64,000 nucleotides of DNA from Silvimonas iriomotensis (lineage in GTDB: Bacteria > Pseudomonadota > Gammaproteobacteria > Burkholderiales > Chitinibacteraceae): the NCBI RefSeq assembly GCF_014645535.1, contig NZ_BMLX01000002.1, positions 859,021 through 923,020 of the forward strand, written 5' to 3'. Made by a program: the position numbers and the translations under genes. Positions 19,040 through 27,404 of the stretch are shown piece after piece. Every line of letters starts with the position of its first letter. Position 1 is the first letter of the stretch. The notes under the pieces are model-generated. The model saw only the letters and a list, made by a program, of their open reading frames with translations. It made no database searches and had not been told where the DNA came from.

Positions 19040-20179
19040 TCAGGCGGACGCCGGCACCGCGCTGAACATCTCGACCAGGCTGTGCGGCGCCCGCGCGCCG
19101 TAGCAGATCTCCTGCAAGGCTTTGGCATCGGCGGCTGCGGCGGCGCTACGCACAAACATCTGTTGCTCAAAACTGAGCAGCGCCGCCTCGATATCTGCTG
19201 GCTGCGCGGCAATGGCCTTGCCCAGTTCGGCACCATCCAGCAAAGCCAGATTGGCGCCCTCGCCCGACGGCGCCATCAAATGGGCGGCGTCTCCCAGCAG
19301 TGTCACGCCGGGGATGCGCGGCCACTGGTGTTCATCCGGCAGTTCATGCACCAGCCGCACGACCGGTGCCTTGTCACTGGCGGTAATCATGGTCGTCAGC
19401 GCCGGGTGCCAGCCGGCAAACTCGGCAGCAAGGCAAGAGAGCGCATCAGCCTGCGTGGCCTCATCAATCCGGCTGAACCAGTCTTGCGGCTTGCGCAGCA
19501 CCACATACGCGTGCAGTACGCCGTCCGGCTCCCGGTGCGTCAGAATGCCCTTGCCGGGCGTCACCGCAAACAACGCGCCACCGCCGGCAAGCTGCGCCGT
19601 GGCGGGGTAACGCTGGTCACAGTCAGACAACCAGGTCTCGACCAGCGCCAGCCCGGCATACACAGGCTGCGCGTCAGACAGCAATGGCCGCACCCGGGAC
19701 CACGCCCCGTCTGCGCCCACCAGCACATCGCTGACCATGGTCTCGTCATTGGCAAAGCTGACCTCGTGCCGGCCCTGGCCTAGCGCCTGCACATGGCTTA
19801 GCTTGTAGCCCCAGCGGACCGTATCGGGCGGCAGCGATCCCAGCAAAATCCGGCGCAGCTCGCCCCGGCGCACTTCCGGGCGGCCACCGGTGCCGTCATC
19901 GTCGTCCTCAAACAACACCGTGCCGTCGGTCGCCAGCACGCGGGACGCCTGCCCGCCGTGATGGATCAGTTGCACAAATTCCTCATACAGACCGGCGTCC
20001 TTGAGTGCCAGTTGTCCGTTGAAATCGTGGATATCCAGCAAGCCGCCCTGGGTGCGCGCCATGGGCGAGGTTTCGGCCTCATAGACCGTGGCGGCAATGC
20101 CGTGGATATGGAGCACGCGGGCCAGCATCAACCCGCCCAGCCCCGCCCCGATAATGACAATCGATGTATTCATGTTCAT
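19040..20179 (-). CDS. FAD-dependent monooxygenase, TetX-like
   Basis: ATG 20179 gives 'MNMNTSIVIIGAGLGGLMLA' and about 379 residues, the normal length of class A flavin monooxygenases. The N-terminal GxGxxG and a downstream glutamate in 'VYEAET' bind FAD. 'GDAAHLMAPSGEGANLAL' is the second FAD motif in the form found in Tet(X) and related enzymes, and 'RGELRRILLGSLP' is the conserved arginine region. It would hydroxylate an aromatic or polyketide with NADPH and oxygen. It is divergent from a TetR repressor with twin operators, so it is probably induced by its own substrate. Tetracycline activity is not implied. Confidence 0.85.
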   Translation of the reverse strand: MNMNTSIVIIGAGLGGLMLARVLHIHGIAATVYEAETSPMARTQGGLLDIHDFNGQLALKDAGLYEEFVQLIHHGGQASRVLATDGTVLFEDDDDGTGGRPEVRRGELRRILLGSLPPDTVRWGYKLSHVQALGQGRHEVSFANDETMVSDVLVGADGAWSRVRPLLSDAQPVYAGLALVETWLSDCDQRYPATAQLAGGGALFAVTPGKGILTHREPDGVLHAYVVLRKPQDWFSRIDEATQADALSCLAAEFAGWHPALTTMITASDKAPVVRLVHELPDEHQWPRIPGVTLLGDAAHLMAPSGEGANLALLDGAELGKAIAAQPADIEAALLSFEQQMFVRSAAAAADAKALQEICYGARAPHSLVEMFSAVPASA

Positions 20180-20229
20180 TGCAGTTCCGTGATCGTTAAA
20201 ACGCCCCGCCGGTGGCACATGACCATCAC

Positions 20230-20268
20230 TGGAACGTCGTTCCATGATAGTATTGGAACATTGTTCCA
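20230..20268. promoter_or_regulatory. Twin TetR operators, TGGAACnTnGTTCCA
   Basis: TGGAACGTCGTTCCA (20230-20244) and TGGAACATTGTTCCA (20254-20268) are both perfect 7-1-7 palindromes of the same consensus. Their centres are 24 bp apart. They fill the gap between the monooxygenase and the tetR start. Confidence 0.85.
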
Positions 20269-20286
20269 CTTGTGTCAAGACATCCC

Positions 20287-20967
20287 ATGCCCAGAAAAGC
20301 GCAAAGCACGGAAAGACGCGAAGACGCCTTGTCGCGCGACCGGATCATTGAAGCCGCCATCGCCTTGCTTGATCGCGATGGCGAAGCCGGCCTGACCTTT
20401 CGCGCGCTGGCACAAGCGCTGGCCACCGGCGCGGGCGCCATTTACTGGCATATCGCCAACAAGAGCGATCTGCTGACCGCCGCGTGCGACGCCATCATGA
20501 CCCGCACCCTGAGCGAAGCCACGCAGGCGGCAAGCACGCCGCAAGCGCGCATTCGCGCCATCGCGCTGGCCTTGTTTGATGCCATGGATCAGCACCCCTG
20601 GGTGGGGTCTGCGTTAACCCAGGCACCCGGGCAATTGCCCAGCGTGCGCATGCTGGAACACCTCGGCCAGCAAGTGCGCGCCTTGGGTGTGGCCGCTGAA
20701 ACCCAGTGGATCGTCACCTGCACCCTGCAGAACTACATCACAGGTGTGGGCGAGCAAAACGCCGTCAACTCGCAATTTGCCCAGCACCAAGGGCTGCCGC
20801 GGGAGGGGTTTCTGGACGACATGGCCAGGACCTGGTCCGCGCTGGACCAGGAAGAATTCCCCTTCACGCGCAGCATGGCCCCTGCCCTGCGCGCCCATGA
20901 CGACCAGGCGGATTTTCTGGCGGGCATTGATCTGATCCTGGCCGGCGTACACAGACCGCAGCGCTAA
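20287..20967 (+). CDS. TetR-family repressor of the TetX-like monooxygenase
   Basis: ATG 20287 gives 'MPRKAQSTERREDALSRDRI' and 226 residues. The helix-turn-helix is 'AGLTFRALAQALATGAGAIY' followed by 'WHIANKSDLLTAACD', the classical TetR recognition helix form with Y-W-H. The C-terminal part fits the TetR_C ligand domains. A weak ribosome site precedes the ATG; a GTG 15 bases upstream is an alternative. It is divergent from the FAD monooxygenase across two identical-consensus palindromes. Confidence 0.9.
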   Translation: MPRKAQSTERREDALSRDRIIEAAIALLDRDGEAGLTFRALAQALATGAGAIYWHIANKSDLLTAACDAIMTRTLSEATQAASTPQARIRAIALALFDAMDQHPWVGSALTQAPGQLPSVRMLEHLGQQVRALGVAAETQWIVTCTLQNYITGVGEQNAVNSQFAQHQGLPREGFLDDMARTWSALDQEEFPFTRSMAPALRAHDDQADFLAGIDLILAGVHRPQR

Positions 20968-21266
20968 ATACGCAGCACCGGCCACCGCTGCGCAGCCCAG
21001 GCAGGAGCCCCGGCCCCTTCGCGCCCAAATATTCCATTTGCATAACGCACCTTTTATTCAAAAAAAAGCATTCGGGTGCAAGACCAACCGGCGCTGACCC
21101 CGGAATACTCAATCCCGGTTTTGATTGAACTTGCACGCGTCAGCCAGCGCAACCAGGTGCTGGTCCGCGCCCCTGCGGGCACGCAGGCCGGATCACCCCA
21201 CTGCTGCGGGGCGCCTGCAACTCACCGTCCGGGTGCAGAACAACCATTGTCAGCCAAGGGATTGCC
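20968..21266. other. Intergenic region without a gene
   Basis: No credible reading frame in 299 bases. An AT-rich patch near 21031-21070 could hold a promoter for the downstream response regulator, whose leader would be long. Two related stretches, GGGTGCAAGACCAACC near 21076 and GGGTGCAGAACAACC near 21231, resemble each other and are each followed by a CTGACC/TCAGCC-like tail. They may be a degenerate direct repeat. Confidence 0.5.
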
Positions 21267-21899
21267 ATGATCGACTCTATGCCATTGCATGTTGCCGTAG
21301 CGCACCGCAACCCGTTGATTGCCTGCGGCATCGAAAGACTTCTCGCTTTCGCAAAAGACATCACCGTATCGATACACCAGCCAGACTGGGTCGAGTCACG
21401 CCGCTTTACCGGTATTGATGTCCTGATCGGGGATTACGACACCGCTTGCCAGTTCATGCAGCGATTGCGCGGTAACTCGCGTTATCCGGAACATGCCCCA
21501 CGGGTGTTGCTGTTAACCGTGCGCGACAGCGAGCGGGAAATGCGCACCGCGTTTGATCTTGGCATTCACGGCTATCTGCTGATCGATTGCGATGCCGGCG
21601 CCCTGGAAGACTGCATCCGCAGGCTGGCAGCGGGCCAGCGTTATCTGAGTGACACGCTGTCGCAGCGGCTGGTGGACTCTCTCTCCCGCGAGTCACTGAC
21701 TGCGCGGGAGCAAGATGTGCTGACGCTGCTGGCCAACGGTAATTGCAACCGGGAGATCGCCAGCTCGCTGGGCATTTCTGTCGGCACCACCAAAACGCAC
21801 GTCGCCTCCATTCTGGGCAAACTGCAAGCCAGTTCGCGTACCCGCGCCGCTGCCATTGCCAGAGATCGCGGGCTGATTACGGTGAACCCGGGGCCCTGA
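21267..21899 (+). CDS. NarL/FixJ-type regulator with a degenerate receiver domain
   Basis: ATG 21267 has AAGGG 6 bases upstream; 210 residues. Residues 6-120 have receiver-domain length and pattern, with a candidate phosphoacceptor Asp56 in 'VLIGDYD' and the switch Thr in 'LLLTV'. The acidic pair near residue 12 is replaced ('VAHRN'), and the conserved lysine in 'GYLLK' is Ile106 ('GYLLID'). Normal phosphotransfer is therefore doubtful. The C-terminal LuxR domain (about 143-205) is intact: 'LTAREQDVLTLLANGNCNRE', 'GTTKTHVASILGKL'. No histidine kinase lies nearby. It probably works without phosphorylation or through another signal. Confidence 0.85.
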   Translation: MIDSMPLHVAVAHRNPLIACGIERLLAFAKDITVSIHQPDWVESRRFTGIDVLIGDYDTACQFMQRLRGNSRYPEHAPRVLLLTVRDSEREMRTAFDLGIHGYLLIDCDAGALEDCIRRLAAGQRYLSDTLSQRLVDSLSRESLTAREQDVLTLLANGNCNREIASSLGISVGTTKTHVASILGKLQASSRTRAAAIARDRGLITVNPGP

Positions 21900-22086
21900 C
21901 GGGGTGTTAGCAAAGTGGGCGACCGGCAGAGGTCATCGCCTTGCCCTCCCACGTCATGACGCGTCTTTTTCAGCACGGATAGCGGGCCCCTGCTGACGCC
22001 CATCCTGATGAAATTACAGGCAAAGTTGCGGGCCAACGGGGCTTCGGTTACGATCCAGGCCCCTTTCCCGTGCAGCCGTCACCGTT

Positions 22087-23250
22087 ATGTCCTCTTTGCC
22101 CTCTGCGCCCGCTGGCGCAACCCGCTACGCGGAACTTGAAAGCCTGCGCGGGCTGGCGGCATTGCTGGTGGTGCTGTTTCATGTTCCTGGCTGGAATAGC
22201 GCATTGCATGATGTTGCAATCATCCGCAACGGCGCGCTGATGGTGCAGTTGTTTTTCGTCTTGTCCGGCTTTGTGATTTACACCGCCTATGGCCAGAAGC
22301 TGGAGTCCGGCAGCGCCGTGTTGCGTTTCCAGTTGTTGCGGCTGGGGCGGCTGTACCCGGTGCATCTGCTGATGCTGGCGATCTTTCTGGCGGTAGAGTT
22401 TCTCAAGTCGCCCTTGCTGAAAATGGGCTACAACCTGGGTGATCCGTTTGTCTCCAACACCTGGCATGCCTTTTTCCAGCAACTGCTGCTGATCCAGGCC
22501 ATCGGCCCGCATAACGCCGGGTTCACCTTTAACGGCCCGGCGTGGTCGATCAGTGTGGAGTTCTATACCTACCTGCTGTTTGCCGGCGTGGTGTGCCTGT
22601 TACCGCGGATCAAGCTGTGGGTTTGCGCCGTGCTGGCACTGGGCGCGATGTACATGATGTGGGCACAACTGGGGGCGGATTACGTCAACCTGGTGTGGTG
22701 CGTGGCCGGGTTCTTCCTTGGCTGTCTGATTGCCGCGCTGGTGCAGGCGCGCTCGTTGGTGCTGCCCGCTTTTACACCGTGGCTGGCCTTTGGCTTGTTG
22801 CTGGCGTTTTTGCAGTTCAACCACAGCGTGCGTAACGATGTGGCGATCTTCCCGCTGGCCGGTTTGCTGATTCTGGGTATTGTCTGCGGCCGGCCGGGGC
22901 TGTTCCAGCGCGTGTTGCGTGCGCCGGCGCTGCAATGGCTGGGCCAGCATTCTTATGCCATCTACATGGTGCACGCCTTTGTGCTGTACCTGCTGTTTCT
23001 GGCTTTGTTCTATGGTCTGCCGGATCGTATTCCGGATGACTCCAACCTGCCACAGCTGCAACTGGTCGAAGCCGCAGGCGTTTATCTGGTCTTTCTGGCG
23101 GTCACCCTGGCTCTGGCAAGTGCTTTGCATCGTTATGTTGAAACCCCATGGCGCACCCGCAGCCGGCGCTGGATTCAGCAAGGCGTCGGCGCCTGGTGGA
23201 TCTGGGGTGCGATGGCCCTGTTGTGCGGCATGCAATACCTGAGCCGGTAA
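22087..23250 (+). CDS. Acyltransferase family 3 membrane protein (OafA/YrhL type)
   Basis: A 387-residue integral membrane protein with about ten predicted segments. The family opening 'LESLRGLAALLVVLFHV' carries the conserved R and the catalytic His, and 'FFVLSGFVIY' and 'FNGPAWSISVEFYTYLLF' are further family signatures. It moves an acyl group, usually acetyl or succinyl, to a sugar or other extracytoplasmic acceptor. The acceptor is unknown; no polysaccharide genes are adjacent. The next gene, a large regulator, starts 109 bp downstream on the same strand, so co-transcription is possible. Confidence 0.9.
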   Translation: MSSLPSAPAGATRYAELESLRGLAALLVVLFHVPGWNSALHDVAIIRNGALMVQLFFVLSGFVIYTAYGQKLESGSAVLRFQLLRLGRLYPVHLLMLAIFLAVEFLKSPLLKMGYNLGDPFVSNTWHAFFQQLLLIQAIGPHNAGFTFNGPAWSISVEFYTYLLFAGVVCLLPRIKLWVCAVLALGAMYMMWAQLGADYVNLVWCVAGFFLGCLIAALVQARSLVLPAFTPWLAFGLLLAFLQFNHSVRNDVAIFPLAGLLILGIVCGRPGLFQRVLRAPALQWLGQHSYAIYMVHAFVLYLLFLALFYGLPDRIPDDSNLPQLQLVEAAGVYLVFLAVTLALASALHRYVETPWRTRSRRWIQQGVGAWWIWGAMALLCGMQYLSR

Positions 23251-23359
23251 CTGCATTTTGTGCTCGAAACCCGCATGCCAAATGGGTACTCTTGCGCTGA
23301 ACCCGGCAACGCCGGTTTCGCCCTCCACCTTCATTCACCAGACACCCCACTGAACCTTC

Positions 23360-26227
23360 ATGGCCAGATCGCACATGCGCCCGATTTCTCCGTTTGATCC
23401 AGGTGCATGCCTCTGTTTTGGCTCATTCAAGTTGTTCCCTGCCGAGCGCTTGTTAACACGCCAGGGCGTACCGGTAGAGCTGGGTGGCCGGGCGCTGGAC
23501 GTGCTGCTGGCCCTCGTCGCCCAGGCCGGTTCAGTGGTCGAAAAAGACGCGCTCATCGCCGCCGCATGGCCCGGCATGGTGGTAACCGAAGGCAGCCTGC
23601 GGCTCCAGATCACCCTGATCCGCAAAGCGCTGGGCGACGGGGTTGATGGTGCCCGGTATATCTCTAATGTGATGGGGCGCGGGTACAGCTTTGTTGCCGA
23701 GTTATCAACCCAGGGCGAGTTGCTGGCGCCGGATGAACACATTGGGGCGCAGCGGCTGGACGTGAGCCTGCCCGGGCAAGTGACCGAACTCTACGGGCGC
23801 GGCCAGGACGTTGCCGCGATCTCGCAACGGCTGGCGGCCAGCCGGTTTCTCACGATTGTCGGGGCCGGCGGTGTCGGCAAGACCAGTGTCGCGATCAAGG
23901 TCGGCCATGACAGCCGCGAACGGCTGGGCGATGCGATTGCCTTCGTCGACTTCGCCGCGCTGAGCGATCCGGCCCTGGTGCCCACTGCCGTGGCCGCCGC
24001 GCTGCGCCTGTCGGTGCGTTCTGCCGACCCGCTGCCCAGCTTGCTGGCCTGGCTGCGGGACAAGCGCCTGCTACTGATTCTGGATAATTGCGAGCACGTG
24101 ATCGATGCCGCTGCGGGGCTGGCCAGTGGCATTGCGCAAGCCACGACAGATGTACACATCCTGGCCACAAGCCGCGAACCCTTGCATGTGCCCGGCGAGC
24201 AGGTTTTCCGGCTGGAGCCACTGGCCACGCCGCCTGATCAACCTGGCGTGACCGCCGATGCCATCCTGGCTTACCCGGCCACGCGGCTCTTTGTAGAGCG
24301 GGCCGGCGCCAGTGGTGCGACGCTGGATGTGAGCGATGCCGACGCGCCCGTGGTCGCAGATATCTGCCGCAAGCTGGACGGTCTGGCGCTGGCGATTGAA
24401 CTGGCTGCGCGGCGTGTGGCCACCTACGGGCTTCAGCAAACAGCTGCGCTGTTGAACGAGCGCCTGACGCTGGCATGGCGCGGTCAGCGGGGCGCCTTGC
24501 CACGCCACCAGACGCTGCGCGCCACGCTTGACTGGAGCTACGACCTGCTGGACGACCGGGAAAAGCGCGTGCTCTGCCAGCTTCCCGTCTTTGTCGGGGA
24601 TTTCACGCTGGCGGCCGCGCGGCAAGTGGTGCCCGCGGGCGCGCTCTCAGAAGAAGACGTGGTCGACACACTGGCCTGTCTGGCAGAGAAATCCCTGCTT
24701 GCGGTGCATCTGACCGGCTCGCTGATCCAGTACCGCCTGCTGGAAAGCACGCGCGACTATCTGTTGTCCAAATCAGACCAACAGATCGACGGCCTGGCGC
24801 GACGGCACGCACGTTACGTCCTACGCCATCTGGAAGACCTCTGCGCCGCGCCTGCGGCCAGCAGCGCCAGCGCGCCGGCCGATATCGCCAATGTGCGCGC
24901 CGCGCTGGAGTGGAGTTTCGGCCCGGATGGCGAGATTGATCTCGCCGTCGCCGTGGCCGCCGCAGCCACCCCCATGCTGCTGGCGACGTCCCTGCTGATC
25001 GAATGCCGCCAGTGGGCCGAGCGGGCACTCCGTGTCCTGAATCCGGTGGTACACGGCCTGCGCGCCGAAATGCAGTTATTCGCCGCGCTGGGCTTGTCCT
25101 TGATGTTTACCCGCGGCAATACCGACGATGTGCGCGTAGCGCTGGCCAAAAGTCTGGAGCTGGCCCAGGCGCTGGGCGATGCGCCCAGTCAGGTCCAGTT
25201 GCTGGGGGCGCTGCAGATTTTTGACGAGCGCGTCGGCAATTTCAAAGCGTCACTCAGTGAAGCCGAACGCAGCATGAGCGTCGCGACCGCCAGTGCTGAT
25301 CCGGCCACCATCGCCACGGCGAATGCCATCATGGGCCTGTGCCAGCATCTGATCGGCGATCAGATCGCAGCGCGCACCTTGCTGGAAGCCGCCCTCGCCG
25401 CGCCAATGCAACCCCGCCGCACAAGCTCGATCTACATCGGCTTTGATCACCGCAATCGGGCCGGCATTGCCCTGGCGCGCACGCTCTGGCTGCGGGGCCA
25501 CGCAAATCTGGCCATGCAGACGGCACAGCGCACCGTGGAAGACGCCGGCAAACTGGATCACCCGGTCACGCTGTGCATTGCGTTGATCTGGGCGGTGTCG
25601 GTTTACGTCTGGGCGGGCGATTTTGCGCGGGCCGAGGCCGATATCGATCGCTTTATCGCCTGCGCCCAGGCCCATTCGCTCGGGCCGTATCTGGCTGTCG
25701 GCCGGGGCGTGAAAGGCGAGCTGGCTATCCGCACAGGCGTCGACATCGAGCAAGGCATTGCGGCCATTCGCAGTTGCCTGGTTGAACTGCATGAGTCGCG
25801 CTACGAGTTGCTGAACACCGGGTTCAACCTGGCCCTGGCCGAGGGCCTTGGGGCTGCCGGCCGGACCGGCGAAGCGCTCGCTCTGCTGGAACACACCATT
25901 GCAGAGGTCAACGCGAACGGCGACCTTTACTACCTGCCCGAACTATTGCGGATCAAGGCGCGTACCTTGCAGCAGACCGAAGGTGATCATGTCCTGGCCG
26001 CGCAGGCCTGCCTGGCTGAAGCACTGGCACTCAGCCAGCGCCAGGGCGCGCTGTCCTGGACGCTGCGCGCAGCCACCGACCTTGCCCGCCTGTGGGCGCC
26101 CGCCAGACGCCAGCAAGCGCGTGACCTGCTGGCCAGCACCCTTGGCCATTTCGAAGAAGGTTTTGAGACGGCCGATCTGCTCGCAGCCAGTTTACTGCTG
26201 CAACAACTGGACTCACCCCGGGATTGA
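23360..26227 (+). CDS. Winged-helix STAND ATPase regulator with TPR-like C-terminus
   Basis: A 955-residue protein. Residues about 18-114 are an OmpR/PhoB-type winged helix ('GRALDVLLALVAQAGSVVEK', 'ISNVMGRGYSFVAEL'). An NB-ARC-like NTPase follows, with Walker A GAGGVGKT at 168-175, Walker B 'LLLILDN' near 237-243, sensor 'ILATSREPLHVPGE' and 'DGLALAIELAA'. The rest is helical, TPR/MalT-like. A second winged-helix region follows the NTPase ('ATLDWSYDLLDDREKRVLCQ'). This is the layout of bacterial STAND transcription factors, which assemble on ligand and ATP binding. The ligand and targets are unknown; the upstream acyltransferase is the only close gene. Confidence 0.88.
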   Translation: MARSHMRPISPFDPGACLCFGSFKLFPAERLLTRQGVPVELGGRALDVLLALVAQAGSVVEKDALIAAAWPGMVVTEGSLRLQITLIRKALGDGVDGARYISNVMGRGYSFVAELSTQGELLAPDEHIGAQRLDVSLPGQVTELYGRGQDVAAISQRLAASRFLTIVGAGGVGKTSVAIKVGHDSRERLGDAIAFVDFAALSDPALVPTAVAAALRLSVRSADPLPSLLAWLRDKRLLLILDNCEHVIDAAAGLASGIAQATTDVHILATSREPLHVPGEQVFRLEPLATPPDQPGVTADAILAYPATRLFVERAGASGATLDVSDADAPVVADICRKLDGLALAIELAARRVATYGLQQTAALLNERLTLAWRGQRGALPRHQTLRATLDWSYDLLDDREKRVLCQLPVFVGDFTLAAARQVVPAGALSEEDVVDTLACLAEKSLLAVHLTGSLIQYRLLESTRDYLLSKSDQQIDGLARRHARYVLRHLEDLCAAPAASSASAPADIANVRAALEWSFGPDGEIDLAVAVAAAATPMLLATSLLIECRQWAERALRVLNPVVHGLRAEMQLFAALGLSLMFTRGNTDDVRVALAKSLELAQALGDAPSQVQLLGALQIFDERVGNFKASLSEAERSMSVATASADPATIATANAIMGLCQHLIGDQIAARTLLEAALAAPMQPRRTSSIYIGFDHRNRAGIALARTLWLRGHANLAMQTAQRTVEDAGKLDHPVTLCIALIWAVSVYVWAGDFARAEADIDRFIACAQAHSLGPYLAVGRGVKGELAIRTGVDIEQGIAAIRSCLVELHESRYELLNTGFNLALAEGLGAAGRTGEALALLEHTIAEVNANGDLYYLPELLRIKARTLQQTEGDHVLAAQACLAEALALSQRQGALSWTLRAATDLARLWAPARRQQARDLLASTLGHFEEGFETADLLAASLLLQQLDSPRD

Positions 26228-26386
26228 GCGCACCGGCGGCCGCACCGCGCTAACACTTCATCACAACGCATAACGTGCGCGTCACGCGTTCCATCCATAC
26301 GATTCCATATGCATAAATCGCGCGGTACGGCCTGGCCCTGGTCAGGCTACCGCGATGACCTGTCACTGCATCAAGGAGTCGGCCCC

Positions 26387-26800
26387 ATGGAACAGCACAA
26401 AGCCATTTACACCGCAAAGGTCCAGACCATCGGGAGCAGCAACGGCACCGCCCGCAGCGTCGACGGCCGTTTCAAAGACTTGCTGGCACCGCCGGACGCA
26501 GAGGCGCCGGACACCAGGCCAGAACAACTTTTTGCTGCCGGCTGGTCGGCCTGTTTCGAAGGGGCGATGCAACTGGCGGCCCGCAAGATGAACGTATTGC
26601 TGCCGCCAGGCTTTGCCATCAACACCGAAATCGACCTGCAAGACGCAACGGACGGCTATTTTCTGGGCGCACGCCTGAAGGTGAGCCTGCCTGAACTGGA
26701 GCGCAATGTGGCGCAGGCGATCATTGATGCCGCACACCAGACTTGCCTGTATGCCAGTGCCACGCGCAGCAATATCCACGTGGCCCTCAGCTTCTCCTGA
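26387..26800 (+). CDS. Ohr/OsmC-family peroxidase
   Basis: ATG 26387 is preceded by AAGGAG and gives 137 residues, the Ohr length. Cys56 in 'AAGWSACFEGAM' and Cys120 in 'AHQTCLYASATR' are the peroxidatic and resolving thiols. Glu46 before 'QLFAAGWSACF' and arginines near 23-28 complete the active site. Ohr proteins reduce organic hydroperoxides using lipoylated partners. The usual OhrR repressor is MarR-like, and a marR gene lies 170 bp downstream, but that one is joined to an exporter. Regulation of this gene by it is possible but unproven. Confidence 0.88.
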   Translation: MEQHKAIYTAKVQTIGSSNGTARSVDGRFKDLLAPPDAEAPDTRPEQLFAAGWSACFEGAMQLAARKMNVLLPPGFAINTEIDLQDATDGYFLGARLKVSLPELERNVAQAIIDAAHQTCLYASATRSNIHVALSFS

Positions 26801-26905
26801 ACAACATCCCACGCAAGCGCGCCCTGCTGCAGGCGCGGGGACGCGTGCGCTCTGGCTTGAGGCGCTCATCGCCGTCACAGATCAGCGTTTGTTCCCGGCT
26901 TGAAA

Positions 26906-26960
26906 TGACAATTGACTTTGTCATGAGTTGATAAATACAATTGTTGCATAAGTCAACTCA
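26906..26960 (+). promoter_or_regulatory. Promoter with overlapping MarR operators
   Basis: TTGACT (26912-26917), 18 bp, TACAAT (26936-26941) is a good sigma-70 promoter. Inverted repeats overlie it: TGACA/TGTCA (26906-26923), ACAATTGT (26937-26944) and long-range TGAGTTGA/TCAACTCA (26924-26931 and 26953-26960). This suits autorepression by the MarR protein. Confidence 0.65.
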
Positions 26961-26969
26961 GAGACAAGC

Positions 26970-27401
26970 ATGCTTCCCTATCTCGGCCACAAACTGGCGC
27001 ATGTCGTGAACCTCAAGCGGCGAAAGCTGGACATTTATCTGCAAAGCGCCGGCATTACCCGGCCGCAATGCCAGGTGCTGTTGATGCTGCACGTGCATGG
27101 CGACGGCACGCAGAAAAACCTGCTTGGCCAACTGGATATGGACCCGGCCCAACTGGCCCGCACGCTGGATGCGCTGGAAAAAGACGGCTACGTGACCCGC
27201 CGACCCTGGCAGGAAAACCGCCGCTGTATGTTTGTCCAGATGACCGAGCTTTGCCGCAATGAACGCATGCCCGGCCTGCTGGCCGCCATGAACAGCGTGG
27301 AACAGCAAATGTTTCTGGGTTTCAGCGAAGAAGAACACGCCCGGATGCACGCCATGCTGGACAAGATGAACACCAATCTGCAGCCCGACGAGGAGCAATA
27401 A
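26970..27401 (+). CDS. MarR-family repressor
   Basis: A 143-residue protein with the winged helix 'GDGTQKNLLGQLDMDPAQLA' and 'RTLDALEKDGYVTRRPWQEN', the recognition helix and wing of MarR. The N-terminal and C-terminal helices form the dimer. The ATG at 26970 has only a weak ribosome site. Its stop is 3 bp before the start of the Bcr/CflA exporter, so the two form an operon. A sigma-70 promoter covered by inverted repeats lies just upstream. The inducer is probably a drug or phenolic acid exported by the partner. Confidence 0.9.
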   Translation: MLPYLGHKLAHVVNLKRRKLDIYLQSAGITRPQCQVLLMLHVHGDGTQKNLLGQLDMDPAQLARTLDALEKDGYVTRRPWQENRRCMFVQMTELCRNERMPGLLAAMNSVEQQMFLGFSEEEHARMHAMLDKMNTNLQPDEEQ

Positions 27402-27404
27402 TCA

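Noticed and set aside
19040-20179. A tetracycline-inactivating Tet(X) enzyme.
   Set aside because: Only the family motifs match. Many TetX-like monooxygenases act on other substrates, so resistance is not claimed.
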